Origin: Clostridia bacterium
GTDB lineage: Bacteria > Bacillota > Clostridia > UMGS1810
Direction: 5' to 3'
Length of the DNA: 6,835 bases
NCBI GenBank assembly: GCA_017629325.1
Contig: JAGBXL010000117.1
Location: 1 to 6,835, forward strand
The notes under the pieces were generated by a model. That model was not told the origin of the DNA and searched no databases. It was given only the letters and a program-made list of their open reading frames with translations. Made by a program: the position numbers and the translations under genes. This document shows, in pieces, positions 5,973 through 6,835 of this stretch (position 1 is its first letter; each line of letters begins with the position of its first letter).

Positions 5973-6682
5973 AAATACAAATAGCACACATCTGCCCCGA
6001 GCTTTTAAATCTTTATGGCGACAGGGGCAACATAGCTTCTCTTTTATACCGCACACAAAAAAGGGGAATAGAATGTGAGGTAAGAGAATATTCTCTGGGC
6101 GAAGTGCCTGATTTTGAAAAATCCGACATTATCTTTATAGGTGGCGGGGCTGACAAAGAACAGCTTATGGTTTGCAGTGAGCTTTTAAATTATAAAAAAG
6201 AATTTAAAGCCTATGTTGAAAAAGGAAAGGTTTTAGTTGCCTTGTGCGGCGGATTTGAGCTTATGGGAAAATATTTCAAAACACCAGATGGGCAATTCCC
6301 CTGCCTTGATATTCTTGATTTTTACACAGAGTATGAAAAAGAAAGACACATTGGCAATGTTATTATAGAAAGCGATATTTTAAAAACCAAAATAGTTGGC
6401 TTTGAAAACCACAGCGGCAAAATAATAGGGGATAATTTCACCCCTCTTGGCAGAGTTATTTCAGGCTATGGAAGTTATGGAAACGGCTACGAGGGAGCTA
6501 TATATAAAAATCTTATAGCAAGCTATCTTCACGGTCCGCTTCTTCCTAAAAACCCAACGCTATGCGACTATATAATAAAAAAAGCCCTTGAAAATAAATA
6601 CGGCGAGGTTTCTCTTGAAGCTTTAGACGATACATTTGAAAATGCGGCTCATAGTTATATTCTAAATAAATTCGGTAAATAA
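5969..6682 (+). CDS. gatD: lipid II isoglutaminyl synthase, glutamine amidotransferase subunit GatD
   Basis: Class I (triad-type) glutaminase that hydrolyses glutamine and hands ammonia to MurT. The 237 residues match known GatD. The nucleophile is Cys93 in ALCGGFELMG and the catalytic His is His188 in SYLHGPLLPKNP. The Glu usually next to the triad His is absent, as expected, because MurT supplies the acidic residue. Arg126 in KERHIGN corresponds to the arginine (R128 in S. aureus) implicated in glutamine binding. Other family landmarks are LNLYGDRGNI at 13-22, FIGGGADKEQ at 56-65 and VGFENHSG at 143-150. GGAGG at 5957-5961 lies 7 bases before the ATG, and the ATGA overlap with murT points to coupled translation of a stoichiometric complex. 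No intrinsic terminator follows, so readthrough into the next transcription unit is likely. Confidence 0.96.
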   Translation: MKIQIAHICPELLNLYGDRGNIASLLYRTQKRGIECEVREYSLGEVPDFEKSDIIFIGGGADKEQLMVCSELLNYKKEFKAYVEKGKVLVALCGGFELMGKYFKTPDGQFPCLDILDFYTEYEKERHIGNVIIESDILKTKIVGFENHSGKIIGDNFTPLGRVISGYGSYGNGYEGAIYKNLIASYLHGPLLPKNPTLCDYIIKKALENKYGEVSLEALDDTFENAAHSYILNKFGK

Positions 6683-6701
6683 AAATATTTCAAAAAAAGT
6701 A

Positions 6702-6730
6702 TTGACAAAGTGTATTTGCGGTGCTATAAT
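6702..6730 (+). promoter_or_regulatory. near-perfect extended -10 sigma-A promoter
   Basis: TTGACA at 6702-6707 and TATAAT at 6725-6730 are both exact consensus with a 17-base spacer. TG at 6722-6723 adds an extended -10. The A-rich stretch at 6681-6699 could act as an UP element. Transcription should start around 6737-6738. It is only 20 bases after the gatD stop and drives the leader that follows. Confidence 0.92.
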
Positions 6731-6736
6731 ACTTTG

Positions 6737-6835
6737 GAAAGCAAAGCAGAGGTCCACCTCTCACCTTACGGTTTAAAGGTACTGTTAGGGTTAATACTTA
6801 TTCTGTTTATGTATAAGTGGGTGGATTTTGCCCAC
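6737..6835 (+). promoter_or_regulatory. probable L20-type leader of infC-rpmI-rplT (autoregulatory 5' UTR), cut by window edge
   Basis: There is no coding frame after the promoter, but there is ordered structure. Hairpin 1 is AGAGG 6748-6752 with CCTCT 6757-6761. Hairpin 2 is ACCTT 6763-6767 with AAGGT 6776-6780. A terminator-like stem is GTGGGT 6817-6822 with GCCCAC 6830-6835. TCCACC at 6753-6758 can pair perfectly with GGTGGA at 6820-6825, which would open both hairpin 1 and the terminator stem. From memory, this sequence style (AGAGGTCCACCTCTCACC, then a GTGGG...CCCAC stem) matches leaders ahead of infC in Firmicutes. There, ribosomal protein L20 controls transcription termination for infC-rpmI-rplT. 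The gene itself lies outside the window, so the target is inferred. Confidence 0.7.
6817..6835 (+). terminator. attenuator stem of the infC-type leader, truncated at the edge
   Basis: GTGGGT (6817-6822) pairs with GCCCAC (6830-6835), five Watson-Crick pairs and one G-U, around the 7-base loop GGATTTT. AA at 6815-6816 could extend the stem if TT follows. The expected T-run would lie just past the right edge, so the terminator assignment rests on the stem, its place in the leader and the competing pairing. Confidence 0.55.

Noticed and set aside
6683..6700. Terminator after gatD
   Set aside because: Only AAATA/TATTT pairing is available, which is too weak, and no GC stem precedes a T-run.

Overview
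The window is AT-rich and carries typical low-GC Gram-positive (Firmicutes, most likely Clostridia) content. Evidence for this is the AGGAGG-type ribosome binding sites, sigma-A promoters, the trmK-nif3 pair known from Bacillus as yqfN-yqfO, the murT-gatD operon for lipid II amidation, and an infC-type mRNA leader at the right edge. The species cannot be named from sequence alone; an uncultured gut-type clostridium is my guess.

Layout from left to right: (1) The first 27 bases look like the start of a leftward gene that continues out of the window. (2) Positions 28-370 hold no convincing complete gene. About 107-308 is a striking array of short, different hairpins separated by the 8-mer ATGAATTG (four exact copies), which switches to its reverse complement CAATTCAT in the right half. 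(3) 371-2599 is a tight rightward operon: a short-chain dehydrogenase, the tRNA m1A22 methyltransferase TrmK, and a short-form Nif3 family metal protein. (4) 2587-4523 is a leftward two-gene unit that converges on nif3 with a 13-base tail-to-tail overlap. It encodes a protein of two tandem DUF4397-like domains and an unrecognised protein with a beta-rich N-terminal part and a long C-terminal coiled coil. (5) 4620-6682 is the rightward murT-gatD pair, divergent from the leftward unit, with a good promoter in the 96-base gap. (6) 6702-6835 is a near-perfect sigma-A promoter followed by an untranslated leader. Its sequence and mutually exclusive stems match the L20-type leader of infC-rpmI-rplT; infC itself would start beyond the window.

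Most genes are housekeeping: tRNA modification, cell-wall amidation, and translation factor and ribosomal protein control. The parts least explained by known biology are the hairpin array at 107-308 and the two-gene DUF4397/propeller-like unit at 2587-4523.
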